Source: Hyphomicrobiaceae bacterium UBA7697 (lineage in GTDB: Bacteria > Pseudomonadota > Alphaproteobacteria > Rhizobiales > Methyloligellaceae). Taken from it: a DNA stretch of 64,000 nt. The notes under the pieces were generated by a model, which did no database searches, was not told the DNA's origin, and worked only from the letters and a program-made list of their open reading frames with translations. The position numbers and the translations under genes are program-made. Positions 20,932 to 29,176 of this stretch are shown here, piece after piece; the first letter of the stretch is position 1, and each line of letters starts with the position of its first letter. Location: contig DLGJ01000012.1 in NCBI GenBank assembly GCA_002482645.1, forward strand, positions 124,001 to 188,000, in the 5' to 3' direction.

Positions 20932-21663
20932 ATGAGCGAATCTTTGCCAGATGTGCCGCGCCACAGCGCGTTCTTCTTCGATTTCGACGGAACGCTCGTG
21001 GCCATCGCTCCGCGTCCGGACCTCGTGGCGGTCGAGCCGCATGTGCGGGACGTGCTGGCGGCGCTATCCGAGCAATTCGGCGGGGCGCTGGCGATCGTCA
21101 CGGGCCGTCCTCTCGACGTGGTCGACGGGTTCATGGCGCCGTTGCGGCTCGCGACAGCGGCCGAGCACGGCTCGGTCCGGCGCGATGCCTCGGGCGGCAT
21201 GCATATCGACAAGGGGAACGCCGCGGCCGTCGAAGCGGCCCATGCCGCGCTTGAAGCCTTCGCAGAGGACAAGGCCGGATTGCTGCTCGAACGGAAGAGT
21301 TCGTCCGTCGCGCTCCACTATCGGGCGCGGCCGGAGCTTGCGGCGGCGTGCCAGGCCGCCGTCGAGACGGTGGTGGCCGACAATCCCGAGCTCGTCGTCC
21401 TGCCCGGCAAGATGGTGTTCGAGCTGAAGCCGAAGGGTGTCGATAAGGGCGAGGCCGTTCGGGCGTTTCTCGCGGAGGCGCCGTTCCGGGGCCGGACGCC
21501 GGTCTTTATCGGCGACGATGTGACGGACGAGCATGCCTTCGCGGTCGTGAACGCGCTTCGCGGAATTTCCGTCAAAATCGACGACGGGGACACGCTGGCC
21601 CGGTACCGAACCGACCGTAAGGGCTTGTTTGACTGGCTCTTTCAGCTTGTCGAACGGGTCTAG
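20932..21663 (+). CDS. otsB: Trehalose-6-phosphate phosphatase
   Basis: HAD-superfamily phosphatase that turns trehalose 6-phosphate into trehalose, completing the pathway begun by OtsA. Motif I is DFDGTL near the N-terminus; motif II lies in AIVTGRP; KPKGVDKG gives the motif III lysine; and the motif IV acidic pair is GDDVTDE. The ATG at 20932 (protein starts MSESLPD) has GGTGGAAG directly upstream, so I prefer it to a TTG at 20893. The length is 243 residues, as usual. A terminator hairpin precedes it by 61 bases, suggesting control by attenuation or a separate upstream small RNA. Confidence 0.95.
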   Translation: MSESLPDVPRHSAFFFDFDGTLVAIAPRPDLVAVEPHVRDVLAALSEQFGGALAIVTGRPLDVVDGFMAPLRLATAAEHGSVRRDASGGMHIDKGNAAAVEAAHAALEAFAEDKAGLLLERKSSSVALHYRARPELAAACQAAVETVVADNPELVVLPGKMVFELKPKGVDKGEAVRAFLAEAPFRGRTPVFIGDDVTDEHAFAVVNALRGISVKIDDGDTLARYRTDRKGLFDWLFQLVERV

Positions 21664-21684
21664 GGTTTCGCCCGCTTGAACTCA

Positions 21685-21713
21685 CTTACATCCGAGGGGC
21701 TCCAAACCTATAT
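21685..21713 (+). promoter_or_regulatory. Predicted sigma-70 promoter
   Basis: CTTACA (21685-21690), exactly 17 bases, then CTATAT (21708-21713): close to the alphaproteobacterial consensus CTTGAC-N17-CTATAT. It would start transcription near 21720, about 60 bases before the following membrane-protein gene. Confidence 0.6.
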
Positions 21714-21774
21714 AAAGGCCGGTGTGTAAAGGGCGCGGGGGAGTTCTTTCTTAAGCCGGCTCCGAGGTGTCAAA

Positions 21775-21812
21775 GGATATGCTTGACGACATGGGATATG
21801 CTTGACGGCATG
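21775..21812 (+). repeat. 19-bp tandem duplication over a start site
   Basis: GGATATGCTTGACGACATG (21775-21793) is followed at once by GGATATGCTTGACGGCATG (21794-21812), differing at one base. The unit contains ATG codons, and 19 is not a multiple of 3, so the first copy opens an 8-codon frame (21779-21805) out of phase with the main gene. Confidence 0.9.
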
Positions 21813-23177
21813 GCGCAGCGCGACACCGCTCTCGTGGAAATCTCCGACGGTGAGGCGCACGACATCGACGATGTGTCTTCGGCTTCGCCCGCGAAGGAGG
21901 AGTCGTGGGTGTCGCGCGTCACGCGCCGCCCGGAAAGAGCCGTCAAACAGAAGGTCGTGAAGCCGGGTCCGCTCGGCATGTTCCTCAAGCCCATCGGCAT
22001 GGCGGTCGGGCTGATTCTGATCGCCTATGCGGTGCTGTCCTTGGGCACCACCTTCTACCGCAGCTACTACCGCCATCTCGATCACAGCGCGGCCGTCCAT
22101 CCGGACAGGAGCCTCTTCGACATCTTCACGCCGAGCCGGACCTTGCCGCCGGATGCCGTCGATCTCGTGGTCAAGGATATCGACGGCAATCTGCACAAGG
22201 TCGTCGTCGGCCAGTCCGACGCCGACAAATTCGTCAACGGCACGATCTTGATGCTCGACGAGGAGCGCGCGCGGATCAAACGCGCGGCCCGCGACGATAT
22301 CGCGCGCAGCTTCGAGCTCGCCTTTCAGGACCGGAACGCGGCCATCGAATCCTATGCCGACTGGTTTTTCGCGTGGAAGCGTTCCTACATCGTCTTGAAG
22401 GAAACGGTGGCCTCCGCGGCGAGCCGCTTCCTCGAAACCGGAAAGTACGAGTCGCTGAGCGAGGCGATTCAAGCCGACATCGAGGAGTATTTCCTGCGCA
22501 ACTACACCGATCAGGTTCTAAAGCCGGAACTGCGCGACCGGACGATCACCAAGGGTGTGGAACAAGCCGTGCGTCACGCGCACGACAGTTTCCGCCGCGT
22601 GATCGCGAACAGCGATATGCGCCTGCAGCTTTTCCTCGCCGAGCACACGAGCAACATGGAGGAGATTCCCAAAACCACCTCCATGACCAATGTGAAGCTC
22701 GACTGGGACGCGCAGAAATGGAAGGCGCCGACCTATTTGATGGAGGATCGGGCGTTCGACGGCATCGTGGGTGTCGGAACGGCGGCGGCCGGCGGCACGG
22801 TCGGCGCGCTGACGCTTGGACGGGCCATCAACGCGATCGCGGCCAGGAGCTTTGGACAGATGTCGACGCGCCTTGCGACGTCGCTAGCGACGCGCGCGGG
22901 GCCCGCCTTGCAAGGGGCGGCGGTCGGGACCGTCGTCGAGCCCGTCGGCGGCCAGGTGATCGGTGCCGCGCTCGGTGCCGCGATCGGGATCGCCATCGAC
23001 TATTTCGTCAACGAAGCAAGCGAGTCGATCAACCGCGAAAGTTTCGTCGCGGCCAATGAAGAGGCGCTCGATGCCACGATCGAGGCTTGGCAGTCCGGGC
23101 TGAACGACAGCGTCGACGCCGCAATAGACAGGTGGTTCGACGATGCGCGAGCATCCGTTGTTCTCGCGAACCGGTAG
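21783..23177 (+). CDS. Uncharacterised membrane protein with glycine-zipper region
   Basis: 464 residues if started at TTG 21783, which has AAAGGA at 5 bases. ATG codons at 21798 and 21810 are alternatives, with poorer ribosome sites. I do not recognise a function. An acidic, then basic, cytoplasmic N-terminal segment (1-70) leads to one clear membrane helix at about 72-92. A mostly helical, charged domain (about 150-280) carries many Arg/Asp/Glu. Residues about 315-395 are a small-residue segment with repeated GxxxG and AxxxG spacing (AAAGGTVG, GAALGAAIG) that could insert as a helical hairpin. A helical tail ends the protein. The next gene overlaps by 35 bases, so the pair is one operon, driven by the promoter at 21685. 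Confidence 0.8.
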   Translation: MTTWDMLDGMAQRDTALVEISDGEAHDIDDVSSASPAKEESWVSRVTRRPERAVKQKVVKPGPLGMFLKPIGMAVGLILIAYAVLSLGTTFYRSYYRHLDHSAAVHPDRSLFDIFTPSRTLPPDAVDLVVKDIDGNLHKVVVGQSDADKFVNGTILMLDEERARIKRAARDDIARSFELAFQDRNAAIESYADWFFAWKRSYIVLKETVASAASRFLETGKYESLSEAIQADIEEYFLRNYTDQVLKPELRDRTITKGVEQAVRHAHDSFRRVIANSDMRLQLFLAEHTSNMEEIPKTTSMTNVKLDWDAQKWKAPTYLMEDRAFDGIVGVGTAAAGGTVGALTLGRAINAIAARSFGQMSTRLATSLATRAGPALQGAAVGTVVEPVGGQVIGAALGAAIGIAIDYFVNEASESINRESFVAANEEALDATIEAWQSGLNDSVDAAIDRWFDDARASVVLANR

Positions 23178-24003
23178 CGCCGGTCCGCAAGCTCGTACAT
23201 TCGGGCCGGGCCCCGCTCGCCGCCGTCCCGCCGCGTCCACGCAGCTCGTCGAACCGGCGGAGCGGGCCAAGTCCGGGGAGCCGCTGGACCGTGCGCACGA
23301 AGCGGCCACCACGCCGCTCGAGCCAACGGGCCCCAGCCAACGCGATTTCATGTCGCAATTACGGGAGGCGGCGGGGTATTCTGAGTCCGAACCCGAATTC
23401 GAATCCCTCGACGAGAGCGGGGAGAAGGGCGTTTCGGAAATGGACGACGGCGCGAAGGATTTCGCCCGCCCGGCGGCAAGCCGGTCCTTGCGCGAAGCGA
23501 TTCGGAAGGCACGGCTCGACGAAGCCGAGCGGCTCGATCGCACGGCCGACGATCGCGACGGCGAAATCGCACGGCTCGAGCTCCTGAAAGCCGAACTCGA
23601 TGCGGTCTTCGCCGAAATCCCAAGCCAGGACGATCGTTTCAATCTCGCGCTGGTTCCGAGCCGGCCGGCGCGTCTGTGGATCGACGTGTTCACCTATGTG
23701 GCGGTGGATGACGCGACCAATGCCTATCTCTTCATCCGCAACAGCGAGAATGGCCGGCGCACGTTGTTCAGCACCGGCAACGTGGCCGAGATGTCGGACC
23801 GCATCACGCGCTATGTCGCCGGCGAGATCGTGCGCCGGGAACGGATGGAGTCGGCCCTCGTCGAGCGTAGCGGTCCGGCGCGCGCTGCCGCGCCGGAGCA
23901 GGAGTTGCAGCTCAATACCCGCATGGTGATCTTGAGCTTCATTGTCGGGCTGCTCACCGGAGCCGCGGGATTGTTCGCGGCGGTTTGGCTCAGCGCGACC
24001 TGA
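23143..24003 (+). CDS. Uncharacterised C-terminally anchored protein
   Basis: 286 residues, function unknown. The first 110 or so are low-complexity (Arg, Pro, Ser, Glu rich) and probably disordered. About 110-145 looks like a coiled coil (LREAIRKARLDEAERLDR). A compact domain follows, with the unusual stretch LWIDVFTYVAVDDATNAY at about 186-203. The last 25 residues (about 260-284) are a membrane helix, so the bulk should face the cytoplasm as a tail-anchored protein. It overlaps the end of the preceding membrane-protein gene by 35 bases and overlaps the convergent metallophosphoesterase gene by 14. The pair probably works together at the inner membrane. Confidence 0.8.
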   Translation: MREHPLFSRTGSAGPQARTFGPGPARRRPAASTQLVEPAERAKSGEPLDRAHEAATTPLEPTGPSQRDFMSQLREAAGYSESEPEFESLDESGEKGVSEMDDGAKDFARPAASRSLREAIRKARLDEAERLDRTADDRDGEIARLELLKAELDAVFAEIPSQDDRFNLALVPSRPARLWIDVFTYVAVDDATNAYLFIRNSENGRRTLFSTGNVAEMSDRITRYVAGEIVRRERMESALVERSGPARAAAPEQELQLNTRMVILSFIVGLLTGAAGLFAAVWLSAT

Positions 24004-24925
24004 GCACGCGCTTTTCGCATTCCCAAACACGCGCGCTGTCGATGGCGGCCCGGCCGGTCATCTCCACGCGCCATCCATTGCCGGCACGTTCGATCGCATA
24101 TTCGTTGTAGCGCGCGGCGGGTGTCTGTCCGTCGATAGCTTCCGAGGCCGACGGCGCGCCCACTACGATGGCCGGACCGCTAACCGTCTCCAATTCGGTC
24201 ACGCTCTGCTCGTGGTTGTGTCCGTGCAGGACGAGCTCGGCGCCGTACGTCTTCAGAATGTCCTGAAGCTTGGCTGCATCGCGCAAGCCACGCCGCCAGC
24301 CTGCTTGGCCGGGCAGCGGCGGGTGGTGGATCAAGACGACACGGAACAGACCTTCGCGGCCGAGTGTCTCCAGGATCTGCGCCAGCGCCTTCCGCTGCTG
24401 ACGGCCCACGCGGCCTGCGGCGATGAACGGCGCCGTGGGCACGGCCGACGACAACGCGATCAGGGCGATGTCGCCGAAGCGCCGCACGAAGGGAAATCCG
24501 CCCGGCGGCGTCTTATGGATTTCGTCCCCGGCCGCGTTGGCTTCCATGAAGGGGTGCCAATGGGCCGTGCTTTGATCCGGGTGGAGGCGCACGTAGGCGT
24601 CGTGATTGCCGGGAATCGCGGTGACGCCGTCCGGTGACCCAAGCTGGCGAAGCCACTCGCCCGCGAGCGGGAACTCCTGCGGCAGCCCCAGATTGGTGAG
24701 ATCGCCGGTGACCGCGATATGGTCGGGATTGCGCTCGATCATATCGCGCGTGAGCACATCGAGGATCTCGCGACGGTGAACGAATTTCCGTCCCCGGTGC
24801 CAATTCACGTAACCCAAGACGCGCTTCGACAGGAGCTGATGGCGCTTCACATGCGGCATCGGGCTCAAATGAATGTCTGAGATATGGGCCAGCGTGAACA
24901 CGGGCGAGGTCTTCGAGGCGGACAT
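23990..24925 (-). CDS. Metallophosphoesterase (calcineurin-like)
   Basis: Dinuclear-metal phosphohydrolase with the full motif set: HISDIHLS near the N-terminus, VTGDLTNLG, PGNHD, VVLIHHPP and LHGHNHE. The 311-residue layout resembles the Icc/CpdA (3',5'-cyclic-nucleotide phosphodiesterase) and DNA-exonuclease-like branch. The substrate cannot be read from motifs; cyclic nucleotides, UDP-sugars or lipid-linked phosphates are possible. No signal peptide, so cytoplasmic. It is convergent with the unknown membrane pair and divergent from the Nudix gene. Confidence 0.9.
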   Translation of the reverse strand: MSASKTSPVFTLAHISDIHLSPMPHVKRHQLLSKRVLGYVNWHRGRKFVHRREILDVLTRDMIERNPDHIAVTGDLTNLGLPQEFPLAGEWLRQLGSPDGVTAIPGNHDAYVRLHPDQSTAHWHPFMEANAAGDEIHKTPPGGFPFVRRFGDIALIALSSAVPTAPFIAAGRVGRQQRKALAQILETLGREGLFRVVLIHHPPLPGQAGWRRGLRDAAKLQDILKTYGAELVLHGHNHEQSVTELETVSGPAIVVGAPSASEAIDGQTPAARYNEYAIERAGNGWRVEMTGRAAIDSARVWECEKRVLRSR

Positions 24926-25001
24926 GCGATCTGCCTAGTGCAAAAAAACCCAGCCGCCAAGGTCAGGCTCACACGATGCTGTCTTCTGGACAAATCGCGG
25001 C

Positions 25002-25025
25002 CGGAGCCGTCATGGTGCGGCTCCG
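25002..25025. repeat. Perfect 8-bp inverted repeat in divergent promoter region
   Basis: CGGAGCCG (25002-25009) and CGGCTCCG (25018-25025) with an 8-base loop. It lies between the divergent metallophosphoesterase and Nudix genes, 30 bases before the Nudix start. It could be an operator or a leader hairpin. The T-poor flank argues against a terminator. Confidence 0.5.
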
Positions 25026-25055
25026 TTTCGGCACAATGACATCGGAGTTCCGCGC

Positions 25056-25547
25056 GTGAGCGCCAACGGACCACGAAGCAAGCGCTTGTCCAGGCTCGTG
25101 ACGGCGATGATCCGGCCCATATGGCGCTTGCGCCGCGGCATGACGCTCGGGTCTCAGGGCGCCGTCATCGACGAAGCGAACCGTGTGCTTCTCGTGCGGC
25201 ATGTCTATCGCGCTGGCTGGTTCTTTCCGGGTGGCGGGGTGGAATGGGGCGAGACCCTGGAGGAAGCGCTCGCGCGGGAACTCGAAGAAGAAGTCGGCGT
25301 GACGCTGACCGGGGTGCCTGTGCTGCACGGCATGTTCTCGAACAACGCCAATTTTCCGGGCGATCACATCGCCCTTTATGTGGTGCGGGATTGGACGCGG
25401 GACGGTGACTACCGGCAACGGGGCGAGATCGCCGAGACCGGCATGTTCGCAATCGACGACTTGCCCGAACCGCTGGATCCGGGGACGCGCCGCCGCCTGG
25501 CCGAGATATTCCGCAATACGCCGGTCGGTCCCAAATGGTCCGGCTAG
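25056..25547 (+). CDS. Nudix hydrolase
   Basis: 163-residue pyrophosphohydrolase of the Nudix superfamily. The complete Nudix box runs from GGGVEWGE to RELEEEVGV (about residues 59-81), with the catalytic glutamates in REL-EEE. It begins with a basic N-terminal helix. The start is GTG 25056, with CGGAG 8 bases upstream. The substrate is unknown; the family includes ADP-ribose, dNTP and NDP-sugar hydrolases. It is a single-gene unit facing away from the metallophosphoesterase. Confidence 0.9.
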   Translation: MSANGPRSKRLSRLVTAMIRPIWRLRRGMTLGSQGAVIDEANRVLLVRHVYRAGWFFPGGGVEWGETLEEALARELEEEVGVTLTGVPVLHGMFSNNANFPGDHIALYVVRDWTRDGDYRQRGEIAETGMFAIDDLPEPLDPGTRRRLAEIFRNTPVGPKWSG

Positions 25548-25561
25548 GCGAAGCCCTACGC

Positions 25562-26179
25562 CTATTCTTCGCCCGTCATGAGCTTCTTGGTGATCCTCGC
25601 CACGTGGTGGCCCTGGAAGCTTGCCAGGTTGAGTTCCTTCTGCGAGGGCGTGCGCGAACCGTCGGGCGCGGAGATCGTACCCGCGCCATAGGGCGAGCCG
25701 CCTTTGACCTCGCTGATATCCGGCAGGTCCGGCGCCGAATAGGGCAGGCCGACAACGACCATGCCGTGATGCATGAGCGTGTGATGGACGGTGACGATGG
25801 TGGTCTCGTTGCCGCCGCCGGTCGAGGTGGAGGTGAAGACGCTGCCCACCTTGCCGATCAGCGCGCCGGCCGCCCAGAGAGGTCCGGTCTGATCGAGGAA
25901 GTAGCGCATCTGGGAGGACATGTTGCCGAAGCGGGTCGGCGTGCCGATGATGATGCCGTCATAGTCCGCGAGTTCCGAAGGATCCGCGATCGGGGCAGGC
26001 TGTTCCACCTTCATGCCGGCGGCCGTCATGACCTCGTCCGGCATGAGTTCCGGAACGCGCTTTACGGTCACGCGGATATCTTCGACCGCGCGAACCCCAT
26101 GGGCCATGGCATAGGCCAGGGTCTCCGTGTGCCCATAGGATGAGTGATAAAGTACGAGCAGCTTCGCCTTGTCCGCCAT
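25562..26179 (-). CDS. wrbA: NAD(P)H:quinone oxidoreductase, WrbA type
   Basis: FMN-dependent flavodoxin-fold enzyme that reduces quinones by two electrons, giving protection against redox-cycling compounds. The N-terminal strand LLVLYHSSYGHT binds the FMN phosphate; GTPTRFGNM and STSTGGGNE line the flavin; HHGMVVVGLPY and GGSPYGAGT are WrbA signatures. The ATG at 26179 (protein starts MADKAK, 205 residues) is preceded by GGGGA at 5 bases and fits the family length; the longer frame to 26215 is not needed. It is convergent with the Nudix gene. Confidence 0.95.
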   Translation of the reverse strand: MADKAKLLVLYHSSYGHTETLAYAMAHGVRAVEDIRVTVKRVPELMPDEVMTAAGMKVEQPAPIADPSELADYDGIIIGTPTRFGNMSSQMRYFLDQTGPLWAAGALIGKVGSVFTSTSTGGGNETTIVTVHHTLMHHGMVVVGLPYSAPDLPDISEVKGGSPYGAGTISAPDGSRTPSQKELNLASFQGHHVARITKKLMTGEE

Positions 26180-26556
26180 GAATGTCCCCGCTTGACGTTC
26201 GGGGCGTAGGACCACGCCCCGCCAGTACCAGACGCGAAGTCTAGCAAGTCCAGACCTATACCGTGAGGCGATAATAGTTAGTGAACTTAGGCGGGTTCGT
26301 AAATGCGGCGCGCCTCCCGGCCCCGTCGATGACGCTGGACGATGACGCTGGACCTGGAGCCGCCGTCCGTGATATGGGCAGCGCCCATGACGGCGAGTGA
26401 CACCATATTGGTCCTTCAGCGACGACGAGCGCGCGCCCGCTTCACGCGGAACGCCTGATCCTCGCCGCCGCCTCGTCCGTTCTCCTGCACGTCAGATCGT
26501 AGCGCTTGGCGCCCGGTAAGGATGTTTCCTTCGCCCTTCTTTCTGGTGCCGATCCC
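26180..26556. other. Intergenic region without a supported gene
   Basis: 377 bases between the divergent wrbA and GNAT genes. I see no convincing gene or RNA. It holds a 13-base tandem repeat, GATGACGCTGGAC twice at 26328-26353, and should carry both promoters, which I cannot place. Confidence 0.5.
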
Positions 26557-27057
26557 ATGACGACCTTCGAAATCCACCCCGAAACCGCTGCCGACGTTCC
26601 GGCGCTCAACGCATTGTCCGCCACGGCCTTCGGCCCCGGCCGGTTCGCCCGCAGCGCCTATCGCGTGCGCGAGGGTGTTGCGCCGGCGGCCGAGCTCAGC
26701 CTCACGGGCTGGCAGGATGGGCGGATCAGGGGCGGCGTGCGGTTCACCGCCATCCGTATCGGCGATCGTCGGGGCGGGCTGTTGTTGGGCCCGCTCGTTG
26801 TCGATCCCTCCGTGGCCGGACAAGGGTGCGGCAAGGCCCTTCTGTTGGAGGGCATCGCGCGCGCGCGCGACGCGGGGTTCGCCTTCGTGCTGCTGGTGGG
26901 CGACATGCCTTATTACGGCCGTTTCGGATTCAGGCCCGCAGTACCCGGAACGATCCGTCTTCCGGGGCCGGTCGATCCGGCGCGGCTCTTGGTACTGGAA
27001 CTCGCGGAGGGCTCGCTCGACGGCGTGTCGGGGGCGGTCTCGGCCTACGCCGATTGA
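26557..27057 (+). CDS. GNAT family N-acetyltransferase
   Basis: 166-residue acetyltransferase resembling the YhbS group. After an N-terminal helix (ETAADVPALNAL) it has the acetyl-CoA binding segment, with LLLGPLVVDPSVAGQGCGKALL matching the V/I-x-x-x-x-Q/R-G-x-G/A core as GQGCGKA. It ends with the GDMPYYGRFGF strand typical of YhbS-like proteins. The ATG at 26557 is favoured over an upstream GTG frame because homology-like sequence begins there. The acceptor is unknown. It is convergent with the moxR operon. Confidence 0.88.
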   Translation: MTTFEIHPETAADVPALNALSATAFGPGRFARSAYRVREGVAPAAELSLTGWQDGRIRGGVRFTAIRIGDRRGGLLLGPLVVDPSVAGQGCGKALLLEGIARARDAGFAFVLLVGDMPYYGRFGFRPAVPGTIRLPGPVDPARLLVLELAEGSLDGVSGAVSAYAD

Positions 27058-27076
27058 GCGCTAATGGCCGCTGCCG

Positions 27077-29173
27077 CTAACGGCCCTCGCGGTACCAAGC
27101 CACCGCAAGAAGGCCAAGTAGCAGGGCCAGTGCCAGGAAGCCGCTGAAGAGCGGGAACAGACGGACGCCCTTGACGTGATAGGCGTCCCGTTTGTGAAGG
27201 CCGAGCCAGTCCGCGCCGTGCAAGACGTGGCCGCTGCGGATCATGGCGAGGCGAGGCAGGTCTCCTGCTTCGCCTTCCGCGCGGCCCATCCAGAAGGCGC
27301 CGCCGCCGGTCTCTTCCAGGATCGGCGCGAGCGGCTTGTCGGATGCGGTGACGGCGGAGAATTCCCGCGTATTGGCTTTGCCCACGGTGGCCAGTCCGGC
27401 AAGCTTGCCGGAGGCGACGCGGTAAACACCCTGTTCGCCGACTTGCAGCGTCTTGCGCCACAGCCCGCGCTCGCCCTTGTCGAGCGTCACGGTCATTTCC
27501 TTGCCGGACGGCGTCGTCACCGTCACCGGATCGATCTCGTCCTTCACGGAGCGGCGCTCGACGATCAGGGTCTGCCCCTTGCTCGAGGCCTTGAGGGTTT
27601 CCTCTTCGAGCTCCGGCTCCTTCATCAGCCAATGGGCCAGACGCCGCAGCAGGTCCGAATAGGGGCCGCCGCCGTCATAGCCGCGCGCCCAGAGCCAGGC
27701 GTGGTCGGAGAGCAGAAGCGCCACGCGTCCCTTGCCGCGTTCGCCAATCACGAGCAACGGCTTCCCGTCCGCGCCGTTCATCAGAACTTCGGCGTCCCTC
27801 GGCGAAACGTCCACGACGCGGAACCAGCGTCCCCAGCTCGGCTCCTTGCCGTCCGGGCCGCCGCCATGGGCGCCGGCCAGATCGCCAGTGACCGGATGTT
27901 TCTCGCCGAGTTCGGACAAGGCCGGGCGGTAGGGCTTCTCGACCACGCGTCCCGACGGCGCGGCGGGCAGGATCGTGCCCAGCGGCGTGCGGTAGAGGCT
28001 GAGCGGCGAGGCGTAGTCGTCGCCGGACGACACGAGCACCGCGCCGCCGCGCTCCACGTAGCGGGCGACGTTCTCGAGATAGAGCAACGGCAGCACGCCG
28101 CGCCGCTGATAGCGGTCGAAGATGATCAGATCGAACTGATCGAGCTTCTCCTGGAACAGCTCGCGCGTGGGGAACGCGATCAGCGACAGCTGATTGATGG
28201 GCGTGCCGTCCTGCTTTTCCGGGGGCCGCAGGATGGTGAAATGCACGAGGTCCACCGAGGCGTCGGACTTCAGCATGTTGCGCCAAGTGCGTTCGCCCGC
28301 ATGGGGTTCCCCGGACACCAGAAGCACACGCAGGTTTTCGCGCACGCCTTCCACCGTCAGAAGCGTACGGTTGTTGATCTGCGTGAGCTCGCCCGGCGCC
28401 TCGTTGACCTCGATCTCGACGATGTTGGGGCCGGCATGGTCGATCGGGACGTCGATCTCGACGGGATCGCCGACGCGCACGGTCTTCGTCACGGGGCTCT
28501 TGCCCTGATGGGTGATCGTGAGCGTGGCGATGTCGTCCTCGCGCGGCTTGGACTCGGTCACCTTCACTTCGACGGTCTGCGTGCTGCCGACAATGCCGAA
28601 GCGGGGCGCGGCGGTCACTTCGAGCCTGCGGTCGAACTCATCCTTCTTGCCGGTGAGAAGCGCGTGCACGGGCGCATCGAAGCCGAGCGCCGCGGCCTTC
28701 TCCGGAACGTCGTGGACCTGTCCGTCGGTGATCGCGACGACGCCGGCCAAGCGGTCGGGCGGAACGTCCGCCAACGCTTCGCCGAGATCGGTGAACAGCA
28801 TCGTCCCGTCCCGCTCGTTGTCGGCGGAAGACGAGTTGGAGCGCACCACGCGGACGTCGAGTTTCGGCACTTCCTTGAGGCGCGCCTCGAGCTCTTTGCG
28901 GATCTCGTCGGTGCGCTTCGTGCGCCCCGCGAGCGCTTGGCTTTGGCTGTCGTCCACGACGACCGTGACGATGTCGTTCAGCGGCTCGCGGTCTTCTTGC
29001 TTGAGGTGCGGGTTGGCGAGCGCCAGCAGGAGCGCGGCGAAGGCAAGCGACCGCATCACGGCGCCACGCCGGGCGCGCCAGAACAGCAGCGCCAGCAAGA
29101 CCGCGCCGATCCCCGCCACGATCCAAATGACCGGCCAGGGTACGAACGGGATGAAGGTGATGGACCAGTTCAT
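27077..29173 (-). CDS. Membrane protein with glutamine-amidotransferase-like domain (moxR operon)
   Basis: 698-residue inner-membrane protein, fourth gene of the moxR operon. Two N-terminal membrane helices (about 10-32 and 38-55) are followed by a von Willebrand-like strand (DIVTVVVDDSQSQALAGRT) that keeps part of the MIDAS pattern. Immunoglobulin-like strands, a class I amidotransferase-like domain (LRVLLVSGEPHAGE at about 280 through GGAVLVSSGDDY) and a C-terminal helix (about 672-692) come next. I see no catalytic cysteine in the amidotransferase fold, so it is likely structural. Such proteins accompany BatA-type and DUF4159 proteins. It starts 3 bases after the preceding gene. Confidence 0.85.
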   Translation of the reverse strand: MNWSITFIPFVPWPVIWIVAGIGAVLLALLFWRARRGAVMRSLAFAALLLALANPHLKQEDREPLNDIVTVVVDDSQSQALAGRTKRTDEIRKELEARLKEVPKLDVRVVRSNSSSADNERDGTMLFTDLGEALADVPPDRLAGVVAITDGQVHDVPEKAAALGFDAPVHALLTGKKDEFDRRLEVTAAPRFGIVGSTQTVEVKVTESKPREDDIATLTITHQGKSPVTKTVRVGDPVEIDVPIDHAGPNIVEIEVNEAPGELTQINNRTLLTVEGVRENLRVLLVSGEPHAGERTWRNMLKSDASVDLVHFTILRPPEKQDGTPINQLSLIAFPTRELFQEKLDQFDLIIFDRYQRRGVLPLLYLENVARYVERGGAVLVSSGDDYASPLSLYRTPLGTILPAAPSGRVVEKPYRPALSELGEKHPVTGDLAGAHGGGPDGKEPSWGRWFRVVDVSPRDAEVLMNGADGKPLLVIGERGKGRVALLLSDHAWLWARGYDGGGPYSDLLRRLAHWLMKEPELEEETLKASSKGQTLIVERRSVKDEIDPVTVTTPSGKEMTVTLDKGERGLWRKTLQVGEQGVYRVASGKLAGLATVGKANTREFSAVTASDKPLAPILEETGGGAFWMGRAEGEAGDLPRLAMIRSGHVLHGADWLGLHKRDAYHVKGVRLFPLFSGFLALALLLGLLAVAWYREGR

Positions 29174-29176
29174 CGT

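Noticed and set aside
26328..26353. 13-bp tandem repeat between wrbA and the GNAT gene as an operator
   Set aside because: It is a simple direct repeat with no symmetry and no promoter I can place near it, so I only mention it.
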